64,000 nt of DNA, from positions 62,001 through 126,000 of the forward strand of contig NZ_ATWY01000012.1 in the NCBI RefSeq assembly GCF_000421405.1, written 5' to 3'. How positions within the stretch are numbered: position 1 is the first letter of the stretch; every line of letters starts with the position of its first letter. The position numbers and the translations under genes are program-made. This DNA is from Butyrivibrio sp. NC2007 (GTDB lineage: Bacteria > Bacillota > Clostridia > Lachnospirales > Lachnospiraceae). Under the pieces are notes generated by a model. That model was not told where the DNA came from. It saw only the letters and a list, made by a program, of their open reading frames with translations, and ran no database searches. Positions 44,347-52,120 of this stretch are shown in pieces.

Positions 44347-44844
44347 ATGATGAAAGAAATAGATGTAAAGCATGCTTGTTCATTTACCGGTCATAGACCG
44401 GAACGCCTAAATCAATACAGTGAAGCGGAGGTTGTCAATTGGCTTGACCAGCAGATAGATGCCTCGATTGAGAACGGATATACCGATTTTATTTGCGGTA
44501 TGCAAAGAGGAGTTGATATCTGGGCGGCAGAGATAGTCCTAAAGAAGAAAAATGAGCACGAGAATATAAGGCTCTTTGCCGCATGTGCGTTCCCTGGAAT
44601 GGAAAGGCAATGGGAAAGCAACTGGATTGAAAGGTATAATGATATTTTCAAACTGGCAGATGACCATGTATTTGTTAGAAACAATCCCGGAAGAGCGGCT
44701 TTCTATGCAAGAAACGAGTGGATGGTCGACCATTCGTCAAGAGTGATAGCTGTATACACAGGAGCTCCCGGCGGTACCCTTGAAACAATAAAGTATGCTG
44801 CGGCCAATGGAAGAGACGTGATTCAAATTTGTAAGAAGGATTAA
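44347..44844 (+). CDS. SLOG-fold protein, DUF1273/YpsA-like
   Basis: This 165-residue protein has the Rossmann-like SLOG fold of the YpsA/DUF1273 type, thought to bind a nucleotide or its derivative. Motifs are CSFTGHRPERL near the start, FICGMQRGVDIWAAEI in the middle and APGGTLETIKYA at the end. The start at 44347 follows AAGGAGGGACCTG. YpsA in Bacillus is linked to cell division and FtsZ, which is of interest given the FtsZ paralogue 8 kb away. Confidence 0.85.
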   Translation: MMKEIDVKHACSFTGHRPERLNQYSEAEVVNWLDQQIDASIENGYTDFICGMQRGVDIWAAEIVLKKKNEHENIRLFAACAFPGMERQWESNWIERYNDIFKLADDHVFVRNNPGRAAFYARNEWMVDHSSRVIAVYTGAPGGTLETIKYAAANGRDVIQICKKD

Positions 44845-44849
44845 ACGAT

Positions 44850-44881
44850 GATGAGGATGCAGCGACAGCTGCATCCTCATC
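44850..44881. terminator. Strong bidirectional terminator
   Basis: A 14-bp perfect stem (arms containing GATGAGGATGCAG and CTGCATCCTCATC) with a 4-base loop lies between the convergent SLOG gene and the HTH gene at 44893. Confidence 0.75.
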
Positions 44882-44892
44882 ACTTAATCATT

Positions 44893-45513
44893 TCAATCTT
44901 CCCACACGCCTTCTGTAAAAAACGACTCACAAGCCCCAAGCTTCCAGCCTTTATGAGACATATCATAGTCTATCCACTCACCGGCCACGCGAAGTGTCTC
45001 AATATAACGCTGAACTGTTCTGGTGGATAGCTCCAAAGCATCAGCTAGTTGTTTTGTTGTGATATAGGGTCTGCTCTTGATCTCTTTTAGGATAAATAAT
45101 GCATTTGCTAGATTAGAGCTAAAGTTCTCGTTCTTCTTGGTTTTCTTATATGCTCCAAGTAGAACATATTTAAGGTTCTGCGCCAGCGATTCATAGGAAT
45201 CATACTCCAGCACCTGCCGTTTCAGCTCTGAATTCAGATCTGCATTACCAATCACTACAAGAGTCTCAGGGAATGGTGATATCTCAGTAAAGAACTCTTC
45301 AAAAGAGCCTTTGTCTATCTCAGACATCTCATTCCAGACAACAATCGCCACCATCTGTGGCATTGCAATGATATCTGTAAAACAATCCACCTTCATAACT
45401 TCGCAGCTTCCAGTTGGGACATTCTTTTCAACCTCTTTTGCCTGGTCATCGGTCAGTCCAAAACACTGGATTAGTCTGGCCCAGTTTTTGCTTAACCCGT
45501 TAATGGTCATCAT
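44893..45513 (-). CDS. HTH protein with unassigned N-terminal domain
   Basis: This protein of about 206 residues has a C-terminal winged HTH (LANALFILKEIKSRPYITTK then LADALELSTRTVQRYIETL) of the DeoR/HTH_11 type and an N-terminal part with Val/Ile strands (MVAIVVWNEMSE; ETLVVIGNADLN) I cannot assign. I use the ATG at 45513, which follows GAGGA at good spacing. DNA binding is likely. It could be the regulator of one of the palindromes in this region, but nothing shows which. Confidence 0.68.
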   Translation of the reverse strand: MMTINGLSKNWARLIQCFGLTDDQAKEVEKNVPTGSCEVMKVDCFTDIIAMPQMVAIVVWNEMSEIDKGSFEEFFTEISPFPETLVVIGNADLNSELKRQVLEYDSYESLAQNLKYVLLGAYKKTKKNENFSSNLANALFILKEIKSRPYITTKQLADALELSTRTVQRYIETLRVAGEWIDYDMSHKGWKLGACESFFTEGVWED

Positions 45514-45560
45514 ATCTGCTTCCTCAATTCTGTATCGTTTTACATAGAATATCATTGTCC

Positions 45561-45581
45561 GGCGACAACAGGGTTGTCGCC
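45561..45581. repeat. Perfect hairpin GGCGACAAC/GTTGTCGCC
   Basis: A 9-bp perfect stem with a 3-base loop lies between the PD-(D/E)XK-like gene and the HTH gene. Its TTGTCGC core recurs near 56740 and 61265 in a longer shared element. No T-run follows. Confidence 0.55.
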
Positions 45582-45585
45582 CTGG

Positions 45586-46686
45586 TTATTTACTCTCTTT
45601 CTGTTTTTCCCATCTGCGTACTATCTCGTCTTTGTCTATATTACGCGGATCAAACTGTAAATAACCATATTTTACTTTTCTATCAAGTCTCTGATTCATC
45701 AATTCTATTACTTTTGCAATCCGATTATCCTTTTTTAAAAAGCTATGCATATCCGGAGTCAAAAAGTATGCTTGAATCAAATCTTTATTGTTCTTTTCTT
45801 CCCACAAGAAAGAAAATCCTCGGTAATTGCTTTTTCTGTTCCCCTTGCCAATTTCAAGAATATCCCCCATTACGCATGAATAAAAAAATAATTCCGAAAT
45901 AATCCCTAATTTATAATTTCCCTCACGCTTTAATTCAAAAATGCAAATTTCATTATTCGTACGATCAATTCCCCATAAGTCAAATGCTCCTTCATTAAAT
46001 ATTCTTGTTGATTCATGGCAATCATTCTCACTTTCACCATAAAAAATGCCACAAGGAAGCTGATCATATGGAGATACATCCATCTCGGTCTTTGCACCTT
46101 CAATGGAACTAAATACTGTTCCTCTATTTATCCCATCAAGTACAAATCTTTTTTCCAAATGATTCTCTGTTATATTCTTTGTTTTTTTTATGTCTGCGTC
46201 CTTCATAGGAGCTACATATTGGAGTTGCTTTCTTTTAAGGGCTTCACTATATTGTCTCCCAAAATGTTCCACCTCAGCTTTGTTAGCCTCTGAAATAATG
46301 AATTTTTTATACAGTCTTTGCATATTCCACGCTCTATACAAAAAACGCATATAGTGCTGAATCCTTGATGCGAGCTCTCTCTTTATTTCTTCGTCATACA
46401 GATTTGAGAGCTTAAAGTCTGATGGTAAATAAAAAGCTTCAGTGCTCCTCTGAAAGTTCAATTCGATTTCGCAAGATTCGCAAACACTCCATACCGCAAA
46501 CGCTATGCTTTCAAAATTTGCATAATCCGTCTGCATATTAAAGGTTGCACAAGGATACAATTCTTTGTTCTGCTCTGCAACGCCTAATGAAATAATCACT
46601 TTATTGGTACCATTCTTGTCCCACTCAATAGTATTAGCTTGGCTGTATGGCAGTTTTTCTTTACCTATCATAAACTTCTTGCTCAT
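45586..46686 (-). CDS. PD-(D/E)XK nuclease-like protein
   Basis: This protein of about 366 residues carries, near residues 235-260, the pattern FDLWGIDRTNN then EICIFELKREGN, the D...ExK layout of PD-(D/E)XK nucleases. The N-terminal two thirds is alpha/beta with no clear domain. I use the ATG at 46686 (GGAG 9 bases upstream). It lies between the metallo-beta-lactamase-fold gene and the HTH gene. A DNA- or RNA-cutting role is inferred from the motif only. Confidence 0.68.
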   Translation of the reverse strand: MSKKFMIGKEKLPYSQANTIEWDKNGTNKVIISLGVAEQNKELYPCATFNMQTDYANFESIAFAVWSVCESCEIELNFQRSTEAFYLPSDFKLSNLYDEEIKRELASRIQHYMRFLYRAWNMQRLYKKFIISEANKAEVEHFGRQYSEALKRKQLQYVAPMKDADIKKTKNITENHLEKRFVLDGINRGTVFSSIEGAKTEMDVSPYDQLPCGIFYGESENDCHESTRIFNEGAFDLWGIDRTNNEICIFELKREGNYKLGIISELFFYSCVMGDILEIGKGNRKSNYRGFSFLWEEKNNKDLIQAYFLTPDMHSFLKKDNRIAKVIELMNQRLDRKVKYGYLQFDPRNIDKDEIVRRWEKQKESK

Positions 46687-46741
46687 TATAAGACGCTCCA
46701 TTCTCTAAATACTGTTAGGCCCATTTAATATGCATTATATT

Positions 46742-48097
46742 TCAGTTCCTAATCTTACTCTTAAGTTGCTCTCTTATAGTAAGACTCTTAAACTCCTCTG
46801 GCTTCTCTGTGTGCATTGGGATTATCTCATCCTGTGGATCAACAACATTTATAACCTGTGCAAGCATCCTTGGTGTCGCATGACCGCTGGTATGAAGATG
46901 ATAAACCTCAATTCCTTTTTGTTCCTGCTTTTCGAAGAAATCTATCCACTCAGGATTAGCTGCCTTATTGCCATTTTCTATATACCCATCCCACATAGAA
47001 TAGATGATAACAGGCATTTCCTTTATCTCTCCTGCCTTTTTTGCCTCCACAAAGGCATCTACATACTTCTCACAGAAGTCTTCAGGCTTGATAACAAATA
47101 AAAAGCCATATTTCTTCATGCTTTCCAGATGAGTAATGGAATCATCAAATGGTCCATATTTGTATTCTGCCTTAAAATTGATCAAATCAACATATTCAAA
47201 ACGGTATACTTCTGAAAAAGCCCCCGCAGTATCACTGTATAGCCTCAGTTGTTTTAAGAAATACGGGCTATATACATACATATATCTTTTTCCGGGATAT
47301 GCCGCCATTTGTGCCGCTTGGTAAAAACTTGTAAGAGAGTCAACATTAGTAGATGAGCACACAAGAAAAGCATACTTATGCCTACTGAGGTATTCGGCTG
47401 CCTTATACTGCATCTGCGGCTCTGATAATACCTTCTCTTTCGACCTGCTCATCATAGTTCCTTCTATTACAAGCGCATCTACTTTTCTCTTACCAAACTT
47501 GTGAACATAAGACTTTATAAGAGCTATCATCTTCTGCCCTCGTCTTCCATGTCCACGGAAATCCCCGGTATGAAGAGTTACGTATTTTCCAGTGTCTCTA
47601 CTCTCGTCATTAGTTTCTATTAAAAACATGTAGGCATCATATGCTGAATGGTCCACGCTATAGGGCTCAATAGAGAAACCCGGTATATCCCTGATAATAT
47701 CGTAGTATGAACCATTGTAATGAAAGCACCTTACACGCTTGCTCTTCAGTAACTCTGCCTCTTTTAAGTGTTCTTCTGCATTCGGAACCCTATCAGAATG
47801 CCCCAACGCTTCCTGAATATTTATCATGGCCTTTTGCGCAATTGGTCCCATATATAGGGGAATGTTCTCTGGAATCTCCATGATTCTTCCTACATGGTCG
47901 CCATGATAATGAGTAAAAAACACAGCATCAACAGGCTCATCATCCCAAGGGTATTCAAAATCTTTCTTGGTTTCGCTTCCAACCAAAGATGAGCCGTAAT
48001 CAATCATTATCCTGTGCATCTTACCTTTATAAGTTCCTGTTATGACGGTAACACATCCGCCTATCTGATTGCCCTGATAAATTCTAATGTCAGTCAT
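46742..48097 (-). CDS. Metallo-beta-lactamase-fold hydrolase, beta-CASP-like
   Basis: This protein of 451 residues has the MBL metal motif THYHGDHVG (62-70), an HTGDFRGHG motif and a HTSGHAT motif near the C-terminus, which resembles motif C of beta-CASP RNases such as RNase J. A phosphoesterase acting on nucleic acid, probably RNA, is the best guess. The start at 48097 follows GGAGACC and removes a larger overlap with the upstream gene. Given the RtcB systems on this replicon, an RNA-processing role would fit. Confidence 0.85.
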   Translation of the reverse strand: MTDIRIYQGNQIGGCVTVITGTYKGKMHRIMIDYGSSLVGSETKKDFEYPWDDEPVDAVFFTHYHGDHVGRIMEIPENIPLYMGPIAQKAMINIQEALGHSDRVPNAEEHLKEAELLKSKRVRCFHYNGSYYDIIRDIPGFSIEPYSVDHSAYDAYMFLIETNDESRDTGKYVTLHTGDFRGHGRRGQKMIALIKSYVHKFGKRKVDALVIEGTMMSRSKEKVLSEPQMQYKAAEYLSRHKYAFLVCSSTNVDSLTSFYQAAQMAAYPGKRYMYVYSPYFLKQLRLYSDTAGAFSEVYRFEYVDLINFKAEYKYGPFDDSITHLESMKKYGFLFVIKPEDFCEKYVDAFVEAKKAGEIKEMPVIIYSMWDGYIENGNKAANPEWIDFFEKQEQKGIEVYHLHTSGHATPRMLAQVINVVDPQDEIIPMHTEKPEEFKSLTIREQLKSKIRN

Positions 48098-48108
48098 AGG
48101 TCTCCATT

Positions 48109-48561
48109 TCAAGAGGTTTCATATTCCTCATATCGCTCTACTGTCTTTGGATCTGTTAGATATGGCCTTATTATGGTTATCGTTCCAATATAGCTTAAAA
48201 GCCGCTCTTTAATATCTTCCTCCATGCTTTCGCAGTCACCTTCATACTTGTCTGCGTTATCATACACATTCATAAGAAGATCGCCACCCAACCACTGTGA
48301 GAAATATTCGATAGGTTTAGCACTTACAATTTTCTTTCGATCTTCATCAAAAGTCACCTCTATCCTAAAAGACGGATCTATAAGATTCCAGTGTTCTTCC
48401 CCACCGTAAGACCACATATTCACCTCATACATTCCATCTACAATATAGACCTTACAGGTAAATTCCCAGTCCTCATCAATAGTTATTCTCCCTCCGTATG
48501 GTCCAAGAAAATCAAATATTTGATTAAGTCCTTTTAGGATATCATTGCTATTAACGCTCAT
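48109..48561 (-). CDS. Hypothetical protein (150 aa)
   Basis: This 150-residue protein is beta-rich in its centre (GGRITIDEDWEFTCKVYIVD; DPSFRIEVTFDED) and ends helical. It stops 11 bases before the MBL gene start, so the pair share a transcript. GGATTGAGAC precedes its ATG. No family recognised. Confidence 0.6.
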   Translation of the reverse strand: MSVNSNDILKGLNQIFDFLGPYGGRITIDEDWEFTCKVYIVDGMYEVNMWSYGGEEHWNLIDPSFRIEVTFDEDRKKIVSAKPIEYFSQWLGGDLLMNVYDNADKYEGDCESMEEDIKERLLSYIGTITIIRPYLTDPKTVERYEEYETS

Positions 48562-48650
48562 GTCTCAATCCTTTCTACCAACAATCATACTATTTATAGT
48601 CTTTCTGTATTATTAAAAAACAATTAAAATCCTCACTTGCTATTGTTCAT

Positions 48651-48659
48651 TTATCCACA
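48651..48659 (+). promoter_or_regulatory. Single DnaA-box-like sequence
   Basis: TTATCCACA is an exact consensus DnaA box in an AT-rich 100-base gap. It stands alone, so an origin is not supported, but a plasmid-borne DnaA makes it worth noting. Confidence 0.3.
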
Positions 48660-48663
48660 ACAA

Positions 48664-49059
48664 CTATTTCCCGCAATGCGCAATTTCCCAATCCGCCAGC
48701 CTCTGATAGAAATCGCGAAATTCATCATGAGACATAGTAGATGCGAGCATGCAATCTATATAGCCTTTGCCCGCATAGAGCATATCGCATACTCTTTTTT
48801 CTTCTTCAGTTTTTGCAACTTCCTCTTTTTGCAGGGCATAGAAGCCATCCCAAGGAGTTTCAAAACTAATATCAAGATGCTCTCCATGCCTACTGTCAGA
48901 TAAATCATAATCAAGCACCTCAACATCTTTAGCGCCTTCGTTGATTAAAAAATACCGCATCACGCCCACTCTAGCCCTTATATTCCATGCATTGTCAAAA
49001 GACTTACAGTGAACATAAACAATACGCTCTTTCCCATCTACCAGCACTTTATATGTCAT
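48664..49059 (-). CDS. Hypothetical protein (131 aa)
   Basis: This 131-residue protein has an alpha/beta N-terminal half (YKVLVDGKERIVYVHCKSFD) and a helical C-terminal half. AGAGGGATAAAGG precedes the ATG. It is the first gene after site E. No family recognised. Confidence 0.62.
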   Translation of the reverse strand: MTYKVLVDGKERIVYVHCKSFDNAWNIRARVGVMRYFLINEGAKDVEVLDYDLSDSRHGEHLDISFETPWDGFYALQKEEVAKTEEEKRVCDMLYAGKGYIDCMLASTMSHDEFRDFYQRLADWEIAHCGK

Positions 49060-49103
49060 CCTTTATCCCTCTCGTATGAGTTTTTTCGGTTTTTGTACGG
49101 AAC

Positions 49104-49135
49104 AGTATAAAAAACGTGATGGACAAAAAGTGTCC
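49104..49135 (-). promoter_or_regulatory. GGACA-palindrome promoter, site E
   Basis: GGACA-N5-TGTCC (49121-49135), 11 bases, TATACT (49104-49109) on the - strand, 45 bases upstream of the gene at 49059. Confidence 0.78.
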
Positions 49136-49211
49136 ACCACGTCATCTAATAAACTTTTCATCACTCACATACCTGAAGCATGCATGAAACCTCTATTCCA
49201 CACATCAGATG

Positions 49212-49688
49212 CTACCACCACAAATCAAAAAACCACTCAGAAAACAATGTAAATGCCTTGTTTTTAATATCTTCTCGCTGCTTCTCTTTTTCCTCATCTC
49301 CAAGGAACGGATGCGTCGCAGCTACTTTTTCTCCATATGCGTATACCTCATCAAAAAGCCTGATTATTTCAGATAGAATCTCATCCCATCGCTGAAATGC
49401 CAACTCACCATTAGGATCATAATCTTCAGATACAGTCATGTATTCATAGATTCTCTGAGGATAATCTAAATGCGATTCCTTAAGATGCTCAAGCATGGCT
49501 GGAACAGTCTTCAAAAACCAAGTGTCCATTTCCCAGATATCAGCCTCGCAAAAGCCATACTTGGCACGTTGATAAACATGTTTAGCATTTTTTATCCATC
49601 GCTTCACCTTGTTCGTAGGTTTTTCGTGAAGCCTTTGATACCGGGTAGTTTCTTCAAAGCAGGAATTTCCCCGTTTGATTTTACTCAT
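49212..49688 (-). CDS. Trp-rich hypothetical protein
   Basis: This protein of about 158 residues is helical and rich in Trp (VKRWIKNAKHVYQRAKYGF; LFSEWFFDLWW at the very end). I choose the ATG at 49688 with GAGG 8 bases upstream; the longer frame from 49751 overlaps the previous gene. It lies in the operon behind site F. No family recognised. Confidence 0.58.
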   Translation of the reverse strand: MSKIKRGNSCFEETTRYQRLHEKPTNKVKRWIKNAKHVYQRAKYGFCEADIWEMDTWFLKTVPAMLEHLKESHLDYPQRIYEYMTVSEDYDPNGELAFQRWDEILSEIIRLFDEVYAYGEKVAATHPFLGDEEKEKQREDIKNKAFTLFSEWFFDLWW

Positions 49689-49704
49689 ATCCAGGTCCTC
49701 TTCT

Positions 49705-50352
49705 TCAGCCTCTATTCCCATAGGCAATAAGCCAAGAGGCCACGTCGCCATTTCTTAAGGTTCTATCATAATGAAACTGATCCAAACTAATAAGCATGTC
49801 CTCAAAGCCACGTTCAAACATCAGGTCCTCAGGATCAATGATATCCATTAGCGGATATACCATACTGACGCACTTTTCTAAGTCACCTGTAGCTTCTATC
49901 CAGCCAACACGTTTATCCCTAACATATGAAAGATGCTCATAAAGGGCTCTACTCACATCGTCCTTAAGATGAATGTTAGCCTGCCTGTCTTTTTCATCCT
50001 TAGCAACAATCCTCCTCGCCAAGAACGTCATCTTATTCCCTTGCCCTCCCTCTTCAAAGAACGCTGAGATTGCATAAACCTTTCTTGGGTCAAATTCACT
50101 TTCAGATAATTCCATCTCTCCATAATACGAAACGTACCAGGAGTAACCACCATATATGAAAAGATCTATATCCAATGGTGTCAGGTTTCCATCTATAATT
50201 TCAGGAGTGCCCGGGACAATCTTAAACAGCGGGTCCGAAACCTTGTACACGCCCTCATCCAAAACAAAGTGTTCTCCCAAAACTGCTCTCAGAGAGAGGT
50301 TCTCCAATGAACAGGTAATGAATTTGTCTTTTGATTTGATTAATTTCCTCAT
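49705..50352 (-). CDS. Hypothetical protein (215 aa)
   Basis: This protein has a beta-rich N-terminal half (FLARRIVAKDEKD strand; DIDLFIYGGYSWYVSYYGEM) and a helical end. The start at 50352 (AGGAG upstream) is supported by promoter site F, because a longer reading frame would begin inside the operator, upstream of the predicted transcription start. No family recognised. Confidence 0.62.
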   Translation of the reverse strand: MRKLIKSKDKFITCSLENLSLRAVLGEHFVLDEGVYKVSDPLFKIVPGTPEIIDGNLTPLDIDLFIYGGYSWYVSYYGEMELSESEFDPRKVYAISAFFEEGGQGNKMTFLARRIVAKDEKDRQANIHLKDDVSRALYEHLSYVRDKRVGWIEATGDLEKCVSMVYPLMDIIDPEDLMFERGFEDMLISLDQFHYDRTLRNGDVASWLIAYGNRG

Positions 50353-50374
50353 ATATCCATGTCTCCTAAGCATT

Positions 50375-50406
50375 AGTATAGAATGCTTGTCGGACATATA
50401 CTGTCC
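50375..50406 (-). promoter_or_regulatory. GGACA-palindrome promoter, site F
   Basis: GGACA-N5-TGTCC (50392-50406), 11 bases, TATACT (50375-50380) on the - strand, followed 20 bases later by the gene start at 50352. Confidence 0.78.
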
Positions 50407-50461
50407 ACATGCAACGTATGAATTGCAAACTGCCTACCCATACATCTATTCCTCTTTATCC

Positions 50462-51013
50462 TCATAGTTGCATCCTTTCTTTATCAGATTTAAAGGGGTC
50501 CGTATCTTTCTTTATCTTCGCAAGCCACTCCCTTATATATGCCTCCAATTCCTCATATGTTCTAAGCTTTTTCTCGTTTGCATAGATACATTGGGGATCT
50601 TCATCGTTCTTCTTTCTGCCAAACGGAACTAGCGTAAATCGTTTTTCTATAACCATAACCAGTCTGTACTCTTTGTAATAAACGTAGTTCCTCTTAAAAT
50701 CTATCTCCATTATGGGTTCATGCGACCCACCGCCTCCAGATAAGCAGCAATAGCCAAGATCATACTCAGGTAAAACCTCATTCGCTATTCTTTCAAAAAA
50801 ATCCTCGGCCTTATCGAACTCTGCAGCATAACGTTCAGTCCAAAACATGAAATAAGCAATGGCCCAGTAGTCCATCTTCAATAATTCTGACAGAGAAATA
50901 GGCTGACTCTTAATGCAAATAACAAGCGTATCCTCAAATCTATCCTTGTTATCGATCTGACTCCAGTAACTGGTTTGAACATATTTCAAGTACGGTGGCT
51001 GCTTTTTCTGCAC
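50462..51013 (-). CDS. Hypothetical protein, GTG start
   Basis: This protein of about 183 residues has a GTG start at 51013, six bases after AGGAGG. The longer frame to 51103 cannot be right because it runs through a perfect terminator hairpin (51058-51087). The protein has alpha/beta character (FEDTLVICIKSQ; IDFKRNYVYYKEYRLVMVIE) and a helical C-terminus. No family recognised. Confidence 0.6.
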   Translation of the reverse strand: MQKKQPPYLKYVQTSYWSQIDNKDRFEDTLVICIKSQPISLSELLKMDYWAIAYFMFWTERYAAEFDKAEDFFERIANEVLPEYDLGYCCLSGGGGSHEPIMEIDFKRNYVYYKEYRLVMVIEKRFTLVPFGRKKNDEDPQCIYANEKKLRTYEELEAYIREWLAKIKKDTDPFKSDKERMQL

Positions 51014-51057
51014 TTCACTCCTCCTGGTTGTTTCTTCCCTTTTCCACACAATAACAA

Positions 51058-51087
51058 GGGGCATGCGACTTTTTTGTCGCATGCCCC
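51058..51087. terminator. Strong hairpin terminator
   Basis: GGGGCATGCGAC and GTCGCATGCCCC form a perfect 12-bp stem around six T residues. It ends the ImmA-like gene, with TTGTTATTG following on the - strand. Confidence 0.75.
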
Positions 51088-51107
51088 GGATAGGACTTTG
51101 CAAATAT

Positions 51108-51536
51108 TCACTTTTTCAGCTCTATGCTCTGTTCTACAATATTCTGAAGCAGGTAAGGCGGAATCTCTGTCATATCCACCTTCAGTCTTGCCTGGTCCTC
51201 TAAAAGCGCCAGCACAAAGAGATTTGCCTCATATTCTGACTGCATATTTATCTTTCCGCCAATATCAGCGAAGTAATTCAATGTCTCATCATGTAAAAAG
51301 ATATGTCCCAATTCATGAGCACATAAGATCTTTTTTGATGCCTCCGTGTAATTAGAGTTTATAGCTATGTATGGCGCGTACCCACGAAATTTAACAGCCT
51401 GAGCTTTGAATCCCTTGAATCCATGATCGCGCTCTATTATTCTTATTCCCCAAATCTTGGCTAGCTCAAATGGGTCATTAGTATGATATGTATTCCTCAG
51501 TCCATTTGCAAAATCAACGATTTCCTGCTTTCTCAT
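51108..51536 (-). CDS. ImmA/IrrE-family metallopeptidase
   Basis: This 142-residue protease has the zinc motif HELGH (74-78). ImmA of ICEBs1 and similar proteins cut a partner Cro/CI repressor when DNA is damaged or a signal arrives, which switches on the repressed gene. It overlaps the HTH repressor gene by 23 bases, the usual arrangement. The natural target here would be the adjacent repressor, and through it the FtsZ paralogue. Confidence 0.88.
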   Translation of the reverse strand: MRKQEIVDFANGLRNTYHTNDPFELAKIWGIRIIERDHGFKGFKAQAVKFRGYAPYIAINSNYTEASKKILCAHELGHIFLHDETLNYFADIGGKINMQSEYEANLFVLALLEDQARLKVDMTEIPPYLLQNIVEQSIELKK

Positions 51537-51957
51537 CCCCCGGAGCCCCCTTTGTCTGATATCTATGACTCATAACTTTTAAATGGCCCAGTAGCTCATT
51601 TGCAAATTCGACGATTGTCTCCTCATCCATCTGGTTAGGGTCATAACCACCAAACGCAGCAAGCGTCGGTGTTTTAAGAATAAATTCAATTGCTTCCTGC
51701 GGATTATCAAAGTGATTTGGCAGCTTTGCAATCTCTTCTTTGTCAGCGTCAGTGGCCTCTTCATTCCCCATCAGTTCAGCCGGTGTGACACCTAAGATCT
51801 TGCAAATCTTATCAAACGTTTCCACAGGAATCTTGCTTATACTTGATGCCTCATAACGATATATGGTCGTATAGGACACACCAAGCTGTTCTGCAATACT
51901 CTCTACAGATATTCCCAGTTCTTTTCTTTTGTTTTTCAGTCTTTCACCAATTTGCAT
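51514..51957 (-). CDS. Cro/CI-type repressor, ImmR-like
   Basis: This 147-residue regulator has an N-terminal HTH (RLKNKRKELGISVESIAEQL then GVSYTTIYRYE) and a C-terminal helical region. It is divergent from the FtsZ paralogue, with four TTTGCA-type palindromes in between. It is probably inactivated by the ImmA-like protease encoded just downstream. Confidence 0.88.
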   Translation of the reverse strand: MQIGERLKNKRKELGISVESIAEQLGVSYTTIYRYEASSISKIPVETFDKICKILGVTPAELMGNEEATDADKEEIAKLPNHFDNPQEAIEFILKTPTLAAFGGYDPNQMDEETIVEFANELLGHLKVMSHRYQTKGAPGDEKAGNR

Positions 51958-51993
51958 ATGCGTTACCTCGTCTGTGATACATCATACACCAAA

Positions 51994-52107
51994 ATTTGCA
52001 TTTATGCAAATTATTGTTGACATCGATTTGCATAAACGCTATATTGTAAATCATAAAATATTTGCATAAATGCAAATCGTTTTCACGCCACACTTGCACT
52101 TGTGCAA
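51994..52107. promoter_or_regulatory. Operator array between repressor and ftsZ paralogue
   Basis: Two 18-bp palindromes of ATTTGCAT-N2-ATGCAAAT type (51994-52011 and 52060-52077), a degenerate copy (52026-52039), and TTGCAC-TT-GTGCAA (52094-52107). The degenerate copy lies in the spacer of the promoter TTGACA-17-TATATT (52017-52045). Confidence 0.8.
52017..52045 (+). promoter_or_regulatory. Promoter of ftsZ paralogue
   Basis: TTGACA, a 17-bp spacer and TATATT form a near-consensus promoter, with operator copies on both sides and in the spacer. Confidence 0.75.
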
Positions 52108-52120
52108 ACGGGAGGTAGAT

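Noticed and set aside
48562-48663. Replication origin near the DnaA-box-like TTATCCACA
   Set aside because: Only one box is present and no iterons were recognised here or next to repB; a single 9-mer is not enough.
51013-51103. Longer start for the gene ending at 50462
   Set aside because: The extra codons would be translated from a perfect 12-bp terminator stem; a GTG with AGGAGG at 51013 is far better.
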